Source: Stomorhina lunata
Taxonomy: Eukaryota > Arthropoda > Insecta > Diptera > Rhiniidae
Assembly: GCA_933228675.1 (NCBI GenBank)
Contig: OW121740.1
Span: forward strand, 38,795,492 to 38,859,491
DNA: 64,000 nt
Direction of reading: 5' to 3'
Of this stretch, positions 34,301 to 42,389 are shown one piece after another. The notes under the pieces were generated by a model, which was not told the DNA's origin, did no database searches, and saw only the letters and a list, made by a program, of their open reading frames with translations. The position numbers were made by a program, and so were the translations under genes. Numbering within the stretch: the stretch's first letter is position 1; each line of letters starts with the position of its first letter.

Positions 34301-37300
34301 GTTATATGCCGGTCTCGGCACCAGCTCTACAACAGCATAAAAACATACATGGCAGCAATCCCTGGGAAAGAGAAGAACGCGAAAAGGATTTAGAAATGCG
34401 TAGGGAACACATACGCCACTGGCGTGAGCAACAAATCGGAGAACTTTCTTCAATAGGGCAGAGAACACCACAACAAGAGGAACAATTGAAGACGCTTATT
34501 TTGGAAAGAGATTTCGAGCGTAGAGCCCAAGAAATGGAAGAGCAAGAAGATGAAAGTGAACCTTCATATGAAAAGGAAAATGTCCAAGAAGTTTTTAGAT
34601 TAAATCATCAGCAAAATGTCATTCAAACACCAGTGACCAATTTTAGACAGACCGAAATCAAATTAGCCTCGGTAATGGACAGCCAAAGACCTGGTAACAA
34701 CAATTCCAATGAGACATCACCTTTAAATTCAAACAGAAATTCGGCCGCAGAGCCTTTACCCACACAGCCACCGCAACCTACTAATACAACTACTATAGTA
34801 ACAAACAACAGCAATACATCTACTATACAGCCTAAATCTATATTAAAAAATAATCGTTATGATGGTTCCAATACCGCACCCTCATCACCCTCTAAATCAC
34901 AAAAATCTACTTCTTTTGCCGATGACAAACATTTGCAAACCGAACATCCAATCTCATCGCTGGCTCGCGATATAACACATCTGTCCTTAAATTCGAATTC
35001 TACAACATCATCCAATTCCCTTAATGCCAATTCATATGACAACAATATGAATTCGGAGAACTCTTCCCCCTTAGCGGCGGCGGCGGCTGTGCCACCTCCA
35101 CCACCACCAGAACGCAATAGCTCCTACTTGATTATGTCTCAACAAAAGTTACGTAATTCTTCCATTGGTCTTCTCAAGACAGCCACCATCAATTCGGCGG
35201 ATCTACAAAAGAAATCCTCGGCCTCAAGTATTCTCATGAACAACAACAATAATAATATACAAAACAATTTGCTTAACATGAATACAAATGCTAGTTCGTC
35301 TTTACAATCTTCACCTTCCTCTTCCACCATGGATATGTATAATGCTGGAGCGGCGGCGTCTTCTGGCTCGATGACAACACACAGCAATAGTGCAAGTCCG
35401 TCGACTTCGATGATGTTGATGCGTGACAATAAACGTGTCTCATTCCATGATGAGGAGAATAATTATGTTGCTGGTGGTTCGTACAATAATATGGAATATA
35501 ATGTGACAATGGAACAGCATATGGCAACGTCGGATTTGAATTCCATAAGAGAGGATACAAATGTGAGTAAATAAATGTGATTTTATATAAAACTTTTATG
35601 CAAGCCGCTACATTATAAGCGGTAACTTTTAAATTTTAGAAAGTTATTGTACATAGTTTTTACATCATTATCGGATTATTTTCAAAAAAAAATATGTTAC
35701 TTTTTAAAAATCGTATCTTTTGACCAAAATAAATTCTTACTAAATTTTTTTTTATTTCAGTTCCTTTCACAAAACTTAGACGCCTCCATGTTGCCATCCA
35801 TGCCCTCTACTCCTGATACTGCAGCTTGGAATACTACCGTTCAATCAACGCCCGGTGTAATAGGTGCTCAAGAAGTTTATAGGTAATTTTTCACCAATTT
35901 ATTTTTTTATAAATTATTTAAAAGATATACAGTTTACTATATATTTTTGAAGTTATTTGCCAAAAGTTGAACAATAGTAAAAGAGTTTTAATTGAACAAT
36001 ATATCGACGCTTTATATTCAAAAAGTGCTATCTACATTTTCGACCAAAATGGTTTTTTATAGAAATGTGTTCCTTGGCTTATCTTATATGCCATATAAAT
36101 TTTAAGAAAGAAAAATAATTCTAAAACATTTTTTTTTTATAAATTGTGTTTGTGCTATCTACTCATAATCAAAAAATAGTGCTATCTACATAACAAATAT
36201 TTGTCGAAATAATAACAATTGTTAGAAAATATACATTGTTATTAGTGATAAAACAACAAAATGGATCACATTTCCCTACAACGTACTGTAATCATGGATT
36301 TCTAAAATATGCTCAGCCTTAACAGATTGTAAATAAAGGTCATATAAAGAGAATACCTTGAATTTTATTAATATAATTTGAATAAATCTTGTTTTATTTA
36401 AAAAACTTATTATTTTAATTAAAATTCGTGATATTTTGATAAGAGTCTAAATTTTCATTATATTTTATTTTTTTGTTGTTAAAATAATGCCATCTACTTT
36501 CTTTAGTACTTGAAACGATCCAATTTTAGCTCGTAAAAAGTGCTAACTACTATAGGAGCGCAAATATAAGGAGTTAGTTAAAAAACTTAATTTGTACAAA
36601 ATCTTAGCCCCAATTTGTATGGTATTGTAAAACAAAGTTTGTTTATTACAATTATGGTTAATGACAAAAACAGTTTTTTCGCTCTCCTGTAAAATTGTGA
36701 ATTTGTATATAGCACTATTTGAATATAAACCCTTATATTTTTAAAAGCGAATCAAAATGGATACCAAATTTCAATAAACTTTTTGAATCGAGGTAACTTT
36801 GAACATCCCTAAAGTATACTTCACAATATTCTCTTAAAAGTCTGAGTTTTCGATCGATATCGAATGCGGTAGTTTTGCCCCATATTCTCACAGTAGCTTC
36901 GAATAGAAATTAACTAAATGTCGAGTATAGAATTTATTGCATACTTTTAGGAGGTTTGATAAATGTATATTATAATCAAATAATCATTTAACCCTGAACT
37001 ATGTCTGCAGTTTTTTCTTGGATTAAGGTTAGGTTAAGAAATAGATAACGATAAAGTAAGTTAGTCCCTACAGATAGTCCCTTTATCGTATCTGCAAGTG
37101 ATAGAACCAAATGTTAGATTTCAAGATTACCATGGATTCAAAGGTCCTTTACTACAATGAATGAGTCCATTTTACATAAATTTATGCTGGAAAGATCAGA
37201 TAATCGGGCAGAAAAGAGGATACCCAGATAATTAGCCATTTACTGTATTTTACTTCTCAAGATTATGACAACTCTTGTACAATGTTGTAAAGATTAAGTC

Positions 37301-39460
37301 TCCTACCATGCAACTCAAAGACGCAGTGTCCCGTGACTGAACATGACATTTTAGGACGGCCTTACTGTCAAAATAAAAACATTCGTATAATATATTCCGT
37401 GGTAACTTGTCTTAGTCGTTTGGTCGCTCAGTTTATGACTGTACTTTCTTTCCTAAGAGTTCGATAAAAAAAAGTCCTACTTATATTCATCTCGTTATCT
37501 GAATTATTTAAAACTATATATTGGTCAGACACGAACACACATTCGTATACATACATACATTGATTGCTGGTGTTGCTGGGTTGATAGTCCTGTATAAACT
37601 CCGGGAAGTTTCGGGTAGTAGATCCGACTGTCGTAGAAACGTTGTTGATGCTAAAAGACCTAGATGCAACAAAGTCCTCAACTTGTCTTTTACCACTCTG
37701 GTGATACCCGAGGTATGGAAGTTTGGTAGAGTGATACCAGTACTAAAACCTGGTAATAATGCGAGTCAATGAGAATCATACCGACCAATCTCCTTGCTGT
37801 CACCGTTCGCAAAGACACTAGAGACCCTCCTGCTCCCGAGGCTGACGCAACATCTACCAGCTTCATCACATCAACATGGATTCCGTAAAGAACACAGTAC
37901 AACTACTGCGTTAACTGCCATTACCACACATATATGCCTTGGCCTTAATAAAAAAAAATGTCATGCATGCACTATAATGATAGCGCTTGACCTGTCCAAA
38001 GCATTTTGTCATGCAACCCACATTGAAGACATAGCCAACTCAAGTCTTCCAAATTCCATCAAATACGGTTTGTGAACTATACGAATGAACGAACGCTCTT
38101 CACCACATGAAGGAAGGAAGTATCATTGGAACTGAATGTCTTAGTCGATGGTGCAAAAATGCCGACAAAATTTAGGGAGTAACATTCGAAAGCCTTTACT
38201 CATCTTCAGCATATATCACCCCAACTTGAGATAAATTACGCTTCGCTCCCACGGCAGTCGGTTCTTCGTACCGGAACGACTCGGAAATCTTAGGAATTCG
38301 ACCAAGGATGTCATCGGAGGGGTCATTCGGACCACCATCTAAAGGAATTAGATCCTCCTCCGAGACATGTCAGGAAGAACATTAGTTGCTATGAGAGTGA
38401 TATCTGACAGCAAACAGAAAAAATTCTACCGAGAACCACTAGGGTTTTACTGGCACAATTAAGAACGGGGTATTGTAGGAGACTTAATTCATACTGGTCC
38501 AGATTTAATCCTACAATACCCAACACCTGCCCATCTTGTGGAAAAATTCCACATACTCAGCAAAATCGACCCAACTAATTCCCGAAACTGGACTTAGAGG
38601 AGTCCCTAGATTTCAGAGAACATTAGCTGTTACAACAACAACACATTAGTTTATGGTTGGAGTTAGTGTCCATATATTGCCTATATCACTTTACATAAAT
38701 AGGATAAAATTGAATAGGATAAAGTATTTCGTTATCGCTACCCTCGCGATTTAGCTCATTCAAATATAAACAATTTTAAGAGCATACTATCAGGCATGTC
38801 ACAAATTCCGTTCGAAATTGAAACCATTCCGTAGTTGAATTCCGATCGAAATGGCTTTAGGTTCCATAGATTCCGAAAATTTTTAAGTGCTCTAAAACAT
38901 TACGAAACACGATTTTTTCAATTGAAATCTGTTGCTCTATCTTTGTTTCAACAAATAACAGTGATTAATTGAGGAAATTGTTCAAATATTGAATAAACAA
39001 AGAAAAAACATACGAATTCAATTCCACTTTGAAAAAAGAAAGTGGTTTACTTTTTCTAAAGAAGCAAAATGCGGAATTTATTCCACTTCCGAACGGAATT
39101 GATTTCTGTGACATGCCTGTATATTTCGGACCTCCTAAAACTATACTATAAGATTTTCTCCGAATTAATTTTGATTCGAATAGAGTGCGGGAATAAGTCC
39201 CTTAAGTCGATCATTTTCATTAAAATCAATTATCTATATTAATTAATTTCTTTTTCCATCATTTTTTCAGAGATCCACGCACTAGGCGCTTGGCGGAAAA
39301 GCAACAACAGCAGCAACAACGCAGTACCGAAGCCGTACCAGAAAAGTTGTCATTTAAAGAGAAAATGAAAATGTTTGCCTTAGAGTCGGGTGAAGATAAT
39401 ACTCCTAAAGATAAACTGAAAATTTCCAGGGCACAAAGAGACATTGATGCAGTGCATTGA
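10275..39460 (+). CDS. cno: canoe (afadin), 3' two thirds of the gene, 14 exons
   Basis: Canoe/afadin is a cytoplasmic scaffold at adherens junctions. It binds junction receptors and Rap1 and links them to F-actin. The exons are 10275-10396, 11296-11350, 17808-18049, 18504-18701, 18915-19380, 21946-22470, 22544-22791, 22857-22975, an optional 24669-27436, 30088-30237, 30325-30475, 33138-35562, 35761-35882 and 39271-39460. All donors are GT, all acceptors AG, and the phases join without a break. In order they encode the end of an FHA domain, an Asn/Gly-rich linker, a DIL (dilute) domain, one PDZ domain, Gln-rich disordered regions with a charged coiled coil, and the conserved C-terminus ending KISRAQRDIDAVH. 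The Ras-association domains and FHA core lie upstream of the window. Introns carry large repeat arrays. Domain identities follow from family resemblance, and exon edges were inferred by eye. Confidence 0.96.
10397..11295. other. cno intron, AT-rich
   Basis: Intron with T-rich and A-rich low-complexity sequence and a short ACACACAC run near 11167. No element is identified. Confidence 0.7.
11296..11350 (+). CDS. cno: cno small exon
   Basis: This 55-base exon lies between an AACAG acceptor and a GTAAGT donor. It encodes RSPTSPGSWNDEDGALSS, which looks like a phosphorylatable Ser/Pro linker, and restores phase 0. It is too short to be found as an ORF; it is supported by phase continuity on both sides and strong splice sites. 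Confidence 0.85.
12188..13484 (+). mobile_element. Tc1/mariner DD37E transposon, near-complete
   Basis: The element is 1297 bp with terminal inverted repeats starting AAGAGTG(T/C)TCTAAA. It is flanked by TA on both sides (12186-12187 and 13485-13486), as expected for Tc1/mariner. It contains one transposase gene spread over two frames. At least three other degraded relatives lie in the window (2870-5012, 16829-17077 minus strand, about 61650-61723). It is the youngest layer of the nest. Confidence 0.92.
12343..13353 (+). pseudogene. DD37E Tc1-like transposase with two A-run frameshifts
   Basis: The protein would be about 336 residues, the usual length for Tc1 transposases. The N-terminal half (open through 12782) has a paired HTH region and a Gly-Arg-rich linker (GSGRKKG). 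The C-terminal half (12772-13353) has the first catalytic Asp in VMDDETYV, QLPGQDFY, the second Asp in FWPDLASCHY, and a Glu 37 residues later in RSVERYW, which gives DD37E. The frame changes within two homopolymers: an A7 run at about 12353-12359 (one base short) and an A8 run at 12752-12759 (one base extra). The coding sequence is otherwise open, so either the copy is very recently broken or the indels are assembly errors. Confidence 0.88.
13805..15770. other. Interior of the Transib-like element, noncoding
   Basis: AT-rich sequence with no convincing ORF or transposase motif. Short local repeats occur, such as AAAAAGTTATAAGTGCTTAA twice near 14075 and 14110. Nothing further can be supported. 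Confidence 0.55.
16028..16785 (+). repeat. Dispersed repeat family A, copy 3
   Basis: This fairly complete copy runs from ACCACCATAGGTGG and GCTGATGTATGTAACGCATG to GGTCGGGCTTGACCGACTAT and TTACTTGTTTTT. It shows the uninterrupted form of the site occupied by the MITE at 8282. Confidence 0.7.
16829..17077 (-). pseudogene. Tc1/DD37E transposase N-terminal fragment
   Basis: The minus strand matches the 12432-12717 part of the Tc1 element, including GCCCAGCATAAGG and GGGTCAACTTTTTT on the plus strand. It has only the HTH region, with a frameshift and stops, and neither end of the element is present. A dead fragment. Confidence 0.8.
17078..17807. other. cno intron with family C repeat
   Basis: The stretch holds the second family C copy (about 17545-17755, related to 1975-2290) and unassigned AT-rich sequence. 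It ends in the acceptor TTTTTTTCTTAG at 17807. Confidence 0.5.
17808..18049 (+). CDS. cno: cno exon: Asn/Gly/Ser-rich linker
   Basis: Phase 0 at the start; it ends two bases into a codon before GTAAAT. It encodes about 80 residues rich in Asn, Gly and Ser, starting THKSEYDPHNSN and ending SGGSNSQE. It lies between the FHA and DIL domains and is probably disordered. It lacks a start codon, so it is not an independent ORF. Confidence 0.88.
18504..18701 (+). CDS. cno: cno exon: start of DIL region
   Basis: The acceptor is TTTTTAG and the donor GTAAGA. It encodes SPKMPLSSTSAAAHIEP, then LPAVLEFPETHQELFLRHII, then ending LAPVYSLYLCA. The second half is the conserved lead-in to the afadin DIL domain. 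Confidence 0.93.
18915..19380 (+). CDS. cno: cno exon: DIL domain core
   Basis: The exon opens with YRASTHYRPELQPTERAHKL and contains VANLIYNVVQEQYADPRILA, FWMANSSEFLHFLKSDRH and LFSQLFHYINVICFNT, the hallmark dilute-domain helices shared by afadin and class V myosins. In those proteins the domain mediates protein binding. It ends in phase 0 before GTGAGC. The next intron holds the first 11-bp array. Confidence 0.96.
19543..21820 (+). repeat. 11-bp satellite array, unit AGTTCAGTTCT, about 205 copies
   Basis: About 2.28 kb of head-to-tail AGTTCAGTTCT fills most of the intron between the two DIL exons. It is nearly perfect over long stretches. The few variants are a short unit near 19584, another near 20803, a cluster at 21388-21485 and decay at the right end near 21791. 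The reverse complement of the same unit forms a second array at 31606-33036 in a later intron of the same gene. No spacers or ORFs are present. Confidence 0.98.
21946..22470 (+). CDS. cno: cno exon: end of DIL domain
   Basis: The exon has 175 codons in phase 0 at both ends, from IVANSHMCTAEWGKVMTERL to TSIGLWTVYMHQFN. It completes the DIL domain, including LELWAERQGLELAADCHLAK. The acceptor is CCCCTTTAG and the donor GTGAGT. It lies about 125 bp downstream of the 11-bp array. Confidence 0.96.
22544..22791 (+). CDS. cno: cno exon: PDZ domain, main part
   Basis: The exon encodes the N-terminal three quarters of a PDZ domain: EVQVIKLHKNSNGMGLSIVA with the carboxylate-binding loop as GMGL, then GIYIKSVVPGGAADADGRLQ and GDQLLRVDGQSLIGITQE. 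The afadin PDZ binds C-termini of nectins (Echinoid and others in flies, from established knowledge). It ends two bases into an Arg codon. Confidence 0.97.
22857..22975 (+). CDS. cno: cno exon: PDZ domain, end
   Basis: The exon completes the PDZ domain (AADYLVRTGPVVTLEVAKQG) and ends in LLQQPSPVIQR plus one base, G, before GTAAGT. Both the optional exon at 24669 and the exon at 30088 begin with two bases that complete this codon, so either can follow. Confidence 0.95.
23190..24345. repeat. 1.15-kb intronic palindrome of 21-bp repeats
   Basis: The left half (23220 to about 23890) is a degenerate tandem of a unit like CAATTGAAAATGAGAAATTT. The right half (about 23895-24292) is the same unit inverted. 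The outer ends match exactly as inverted repeats: ACTACACCATTTTCAATT near 23218 and AATTGAAAATGGTGTAGT near 24278. Weaker pairing extends outward through a GAACT(G/A)GAACTT motif. The 21-bp period keeps short ORFs open on both strands; these are artefacts. The repeat lies between the last PDZ exon and the optional exon. Confidence 0.9.
24346..24668. other. cno intron end
   Basis: AT-rich intron ending in CTTCCAAAGAAG, where two AG acceptors 3 bp apart (exon starting at 24669 or 24672) both keep the frame. No other feature is seen. Confidence 0.6.
24669..27436 (+). CDS. cno: cno optional large exon with its own stop
   Basis: About 920 codons are open from the acceptor at 24668 to TGA at 27434-27436, in the phase left by the PDZ exon. 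The product is disordered: Gln tracts, Ser/Thr runs, Asn runs and an acidic DDDNDDDDDDDN tail. Recognisable islands include two RRELNS(Y/I)RSTSG motifs and EMADFFAKNKDFKLHPFV. It probably gives an isoform truncated after the PDZ domain with a unique tail. A GT at 26190-26191 (CAGG before GTAAAG) has the phase needed to splice to 30088, so the exon could also be internal in part. Afadin-family identity rests on splice phase and position rather than on motifs. Confidence 0.75.
27437..28199. other. Possible 3' UTR of the optional exon; short tandem
   Basis: The candidate poly(A) signal AATAAA lies at 27894-27899, about 460 bp after the stop of the optional exon. A degenerate 38-bp tandem with ATCGGTCACAG and CAGTCTTGATGTATAT occurs near 27723-27800. 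No other gene is seen. Confidence 0.4.
28243..29703 (+). pseudogene. Non-LTR retrotransposon fragment with RNase H domain
   Basis: The plus strand encodes broken pieces of an ORF2. First is a reverse transcriptase C-terminal part with KGLGVKPEKTELVLVTRK and FLGIILDMNLSWKKKL (28261-28487). Then TTIVRPVLTYGCAVWW near 28578, and an RNase H domain starting IFTDGSKINIGTGAGIF near 28890. GHCDIEGNEIADKVAKQ follows near 29175. Last is a Cys/His motif in CRLCWDGDS...HILCHC near 29513-29570. An RNase H plus this motif suggests the I/LOA/R1 group. Several frameshifts make it inactive. It sits in a cno intron in sense orientation. Confidence 0.82.
29704..30087. other. cno intron, AT-rich
   Basis: No feature is supported apart from the acceptor AACCTCAG at 30087. 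Confidence 0.6.
30088..30237 (+). CDS. cno: cno exon: RMSERDL region
   Basis: The exon starts two bases into a Gly codon completed by the PDZ exon. It encodes NRRMSERDLTRMGTDSN and SKSVPALHHH, sequences conserved just after the PDZ domain in afadin proteins. It ends one base into a Ser codon at GTAAGT. The sequence begins GTAATC, so the exon start looks like a donor, but phase and homology fix the start at 30088. Confidence 0.9.
30325..30475 (+). CDS. cno: cno exon: Asn-rich segment
   Basis: The acceptor is ATTACAG and the donor GTAAGA. It encodes MANSKSRSTHSLANTNP and, after an Asn run, QGFYQNLSVYRNQNQSQPIL. The ATG at the start is internal to the protein, not a start codon. Both ends keep phase. 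Confidence 0.9.
30668..30771 (+). ncRNA. Intronic hairpin 1 (candidate pre-miRNA-like or MITE)
   Basis: The two arms pair over about 42 bp with only transition-type mismatches. The 5' arm starts GAAGTAGTACTTTCGACTAC and the 3' arm ends in the complement of GAAGTGGTACCTTCAACCAC. The loop is about 18-20 nt. A diverged tandem copy lies about 200 bp downstream. The size fits a miRNA precursor or a small hairpin RNA, but expression is unknown and a tiny inverted-repeat transposon is also possible. Confidence 0.45.
30866..30968 (+). ncRNA. Intronic hairpin 2, diverged copy of hairpin 1
   Basis: The arms GATTACTACATTTTCGTAC (30876) and GTACGAAAATATCGCAGTC (30933) pair over about 28 bp and share TCGTAC(T/C)AGATTAAAG. 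The loop is close in size to that of hairpin 1. The stem is preserved although its sequence differs from hairpin 1, which suggests duplication with the fold maintained. Confidence 0.45.
30969..31605. other. cno intron before the second 11-bp array
   Basis: AT-rich unique-looking sequence with no supported feature. Confidence 0.5.
31606..33036 (-). repeat. 11-bp satellite array in opposite orientation, about 120 copies
   Basis: The plus strand reads AGAACTGAACT head to tail, the exact reverse complement of the unit at 19543-21820. The core is about 31620-32966. Variants (GAATAGAACT, GAAGTAG, TAGATCTG, a 10-bp unit) concentrate in the right third. Beyond 32966 the array decays into a 23-bp-like unit with AACTTAACCTAAAAATAAAC. 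It lies in the intron before the large Gln-rich exon, about 9.8 kb from the first array. Confidence 0.98.
33138..35562 (+). CDS. cno: cno large exon: Gln-rich region and coiled coil
   Basis: This is an 808-codon exon following CTTTGCAG, phase 1 in and 0 out. The first half is dominated by Gln tracts and a Pro-rich segment (PPKPGSLQQQLTPPKQQLPP). Around 34354-34550 it encodes a charged helical region with NPWEREEREKDLEMRREHIR and TPQQEEQLKTLILERDFERR, conserved in Canoe/afadin. Later parts are Ser/Asn-rich with YDGSNTAPSSPSKSQKSTSF and RVSFHDEENN motifs. The donor is ACAAAT then GTGAGT. Reading on into the intron meets TAA three codons later, so retained-intron RNA would truncate the protein. 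Confidence 0.95.
35761..35882 (+). CDS. cno: cno exon: penultimate
   Basis: The acceptor is TTTATTTCAG and the donor AGGTAATT. It encodes FLSQNLDASMLPSMPSTPDT and ends GVIGAQEVYR with the final Arg shared with the last exon. Phases fit on both sides. Confidence 0.93.
35905..36900. repeat. Dispersed repeat family D, long copy
   Basis: Both edges match 44150-44385: TTGAAGTTATTTGCCAAAAG with GAACAATAGTAAAAGAGTTT on the left, and GAATCAAAATGGATACCAAA through TTCGATCGATATCGAATGCG on the right. The 44 kb copy lacks about 750 bp of the middle. The copy here holds repeated GTGCTATCTAC phrases. No coding capacity is seen and the class is unknown. Confidence 0.65.
36901..37520. other. cno last intron, unassigned part
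   Basis: No gene or recognisable element between family D and the reverse transcriptase fragment. Confidence 0.5.
37560..38640 (+). pseudogene. Jockey-like non-LTR retrotransposon fragment, sense
   Basis: The plus strand encodes PEVWKFGRVIPVLKPGNN, then (after a stop) SYRPISLLSPFAKTLETLL, SSHQHGFRKEHSTTTALTAI and MIALDLSKAF (reverse transcriptase motif A). Near 38420 comes PRTTRVLLAQLRTGYCRRLN with a following CPSCG, typical of the C-terminus of this group. The middle is missing, stops are frequent, and it is inactive. The minus-strand fragment at 40830-42270 belongs to the same family. Confidence 0.8.
38791..39119. mobile_element. Small MITE, hAT-like ends
   Basis: This 329-bp noncoding element has terminal inverted repeats CAGGCATGTCACA and TGTGACATGCCTG, with a subterminal AATTCCGTTCG in both arms. 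CAGG/CCTG ends suggest hAT, but the flanks (CATACTAT left, TATATTTC right) do not form an 8-bp duplication, so the class is tentative. It sits about 150 bp before the last cno exon. Confidence 0.72.
39271..39460 (+). CDS. cno: cno last exon: conserved C-terminus
   Basis: The acceptor is ATTTTTTCAG. It encodes DPRTRRLAEKQ, a Gln run, then EKLSFKEKMKMFALESGEDN and TPKDKLKISRAQRDIDAVH, then TGA at 39458-39460. This short block is one of the most conserved parts of afadin proteins outside the domains and belongs to the F-actin-binding C-terminal region. Confidence 0.97.
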
Positions 39461-40640
39461 ATCATTTACACATACATAAAAAAATACATACAACAACAAA
39501 CACATTTTACTCTAAATATTTAAAAATTAAAAAGAAATTAATTAACACTTACAAAAATTTTTTGTGAAAAAATTCAAAAAAAATTTCCAACTAAAAAGTA
39601 AAGAAAATTAAGATTAAAAACAAGAAGTTAAATTACATTATAACGAATTTGCCTAAATAAGGCAATAATTAAAAAATATTATTGATTAACTTTTATTTTT
39701 TATTATTTTATTATTATAAAATAAATTTTAATTTTTTTTTAATAGTTAAGTTAAACGATTTAAACGAAAGTGTATAGAAAAAAACAACAACATGAGTTAT
39801 AAAAATAAAAGAAAAACATACAAATAATTAGAATTTATAACAAATAATTTAATGAAGAAATATTAAAATAAAAAGTTGTTTTACTTTATTTTTATTGTAT
39901 TATCATTGAATATTTCTAGAAATGTTAATAATAGCATAAACAATTTCTCATTTTTTTTCTTTTTAATTCCTGAAATATTTTTTTTAATTCTTCAATAATT
40001 TTCTTTCGTTAAAATTATTTTAATTTTTAAGTTTTATAAATATTATTTTTGTAAATCATTCATATTCTTAAATATTTAATTTCTTTATTAAACTTTAATT
40101 AAAAACATAAATATTTATGTAAAAATATAAAAAAAACAACAGAAATAATAAATAAGAAAATTTTGAAAATAATTTAAAAATTTAAAAAAACACAACAACA
40201 ACAACGTATTCTTTATTTGTTTAGTTAAATACAAATATAAAAATAAATAACATTCTCAATGATTTTTGAAAAGTTTAACTAATTAAAACAAAATGGTCCA
40301 ATATTTATTACCTAAAAGTTTACACTAAAAACTTAAATTAAAATTATTAACAAAATAAGAATTATAAATTTTATATAAATTTTTTGTGATTTTTTTTCCG
40401 TTTTTTATAAATTGTTTGTTTTTTAATGGCTTTAAAATTTCTATTATTCTTAAATAAAAACATTTTGAAATGTTTTTATAAAAATTTATTACTTTGAATA
40501 AAATTAGCATTCCATTATAAAAATTTCATTACATATTTAGATTTTTCTTTCTTTTTATATGTAATTTCAAATTTCGATACAAAATTTTTTAATTTGAAAT
40601 AATGGATTATCTAAAAAATATTTCCGATTTGTTTTTTTTT
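39461..40640 (+). other. cno 3' UTR and AT-rich flank
   Basis: Very AT-rich sequence follows the stop. Candidate poly(A) signals AATAAA lie at 39804-39809 and 39867-39872, with more AT-rich possibilities to 40250. The true cleavage site cannot be chosen by eye. No other gene is seen. Confidence 0.5.
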
Positions 40641-40829
40641 TTTTTTTTGCCAATAGATCTCTGCTGTCAGCAAGCTACCAAATTAAACCAATGACTCGAT
40701 TGTTTTTTGTAACCGAATTTTATTAGTTACTTCGTCTACTGGCAACCCATGTCAGTTGCTAATAGTTATCGAAATTGGCAACTTGACAATTGCAAAAAAA
40801 AAAACCAAATAAACCTTTTTAATGAAAAT

Positions 40830-42270
40830 TTCCACAAGTTCTTTCCTGACATGTCTCGGGGAATATGTCAACTGTATGATGTTAAAGTTTGAATGATTTC
40901 TCCGATGATATCCCAAAAGGAACTGCTGAGATAGCATAATGTTGTGTTAATTAACTGGAAGGATCTTTGTTTCCTCGTGAAGATGATGTGATGAGGTAGT
41001 ATGCAGGCATCCTATTACAGTTCTTAGGGCTGCTTTTTGGCACTTAGCGACACAAGGCCTCTGCTGGTTTAATGCTGTGATTGTGCTGTGCGTGCATTTT
41101 CTAGAATCCATGCTGGTGGCTGGTCAGCTGGAGGAGGAGTAGAGCCTCGAGTGTCTTCGCGACTGGTGACTGAAGGGATAACGGTCTGTATGATGATCCC
41201 TCATTAGCAGGATTCCCAGATTTTAGTATTGGGATCACTCTACCCACTTTCCAGACATCGGGTATTATAAGACAGATTTATGACATCTGTCAAGAACTCG
41301 ACTTCCCTCTAGCCTAAGTGTTTTGGCATCAGCATAGAAATTCCGTGGTGGGTCCGAGACTGGGAGACTATGCAGCCTTGCCTCTCTTTTCACCTTGCCT
41401 CTCTCGGGTGCTCAATTACTAATCGGCTATGGTGTTATCGGCAAACTTAATCGCGACCCGATCATCCTTTTTCATAGGGATCGAACAGTGGACCACTTAT
41501 TCCCGCGCCAAGGTTACAGTTCTTCAGCTGATCAAGCCAACGGTTCCGATTGTCCTCATTTACCAACCTGCTGATGTCACGGTTCAGCTGGATGATCCTG
41601 GAATCATCAGAGTTGGTATTGCGGATCGCATCACGCTCATCTGCTAACCCCACAGCTTCTTCTGCTGGGAAGTGCGGCCTTACAAAGGGTATTCTACTAG
41701 CAGGGATAAAGCAAGTGGCTGCAGCGTTGATGGTTATGCGAAACTCCCTCTCTGCGTCGTGCACGTTCGAGGGTAGTTGGAGATCTCTGTAGTGGCGGTC
41801 GGTGAGTTCTCTAAAGCCTGCTCTTTTCTGGTGTATGTACGTACGGCGTTCAGAGACGATAAAATCGCTTGGTCGTTCCAGTTAAACGGTGGTCTAAAGC
41901 TAGAGTCACAACTACGCGCCAGGTTACGCAGTTAGTCAGGCCAGGCCTTGCTATTGTTATGTCAGGAGAACTGCCGCAATTACCCATAATCCGAGTGGGG
42001 GCATTGTAATTTAAAGTTCAGAAGATGGACTCGTCAATCGGTTCCGCTAACGAGGCACCTCTTTGGTCTTTCCCAAGAAATGAGTGCCAAAGATCATGGT
42101 GAGCGATAAAGTCCCCCAGAACCAGTCGTGCTTCTCCTTCTAAAAGAGTTTTAATGTCAGGACGGTAACCAGTTGGACAACTGGTTAGAGGCGAAATGTA
42201 TATAATATAGAGTTCTAACAACTGTTAGGTTATCAGTTACAGTACGTAATGTCATACGCAATCGAGCCAC
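40830..42270 (-). pseudogene. Jockey-like non-LTR retrotransposon fragment, antisense
   Basis: On the minus strand an endonuclease part (GEARLVLGDFIAHHDLWHS, 42018-42221) is followed by a linker (FRITINAAATCFIPASRIPF and NRWLDQLKNCNLGAGISG, 41462-41764). After that comes the start of a reverse transcriptase (VWKVGRVIPILKSGNPANEG, SYRPLSLQSPVAKTLEALLL near 41110-41270). A piece near 40840-40860 (CCTGACATGTCTCGG) matches the far C-terminal part of the 37560 copy, so the middle has been deleted. Stops and frameshifts are present and it is inactive. Confidence 0.82.
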
Positions 42271-42349
42271 AAACAGGTGGGAAAAATTATTCAAATCTTT
42301 GGTGACCGGGCAAAAACTGTCAGAACTTGGCTGGTTGTTGTTGTTGTAA

Positions 42350-42375
42350 CTGCGATATTATTGGTAATATCGCAG
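42350..42375. other. Perfect 11-bp stem hairpin with TTGG loop
   Basis: CTGCGATATTA and TAATATCGCAG pair perfectly around TTGG. An AGAACTTGGCTGG direct repeat flanks the hairpin (starting at about 42322 and 42403). It lies upstream of the endonuclease part of the antisense retrotransposon. Function unknown. Confidence 0.7.
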
Positions 42376-42389
42376 AATTGGAAGTCCTT

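Noticed and set aside
33465..35560. Several minus-strand ORFs opposite the large cno exon (Cys/Leu/Val-rich)
   Set aside because: They are antisense shadows of Gln, Asn and Ser codon runs in cno.
38791..39119. A confirmed hAT insertion
   Set aside because: The terminal repeats are clear but no 8-bp duplication is present, so only a tentative class is given.
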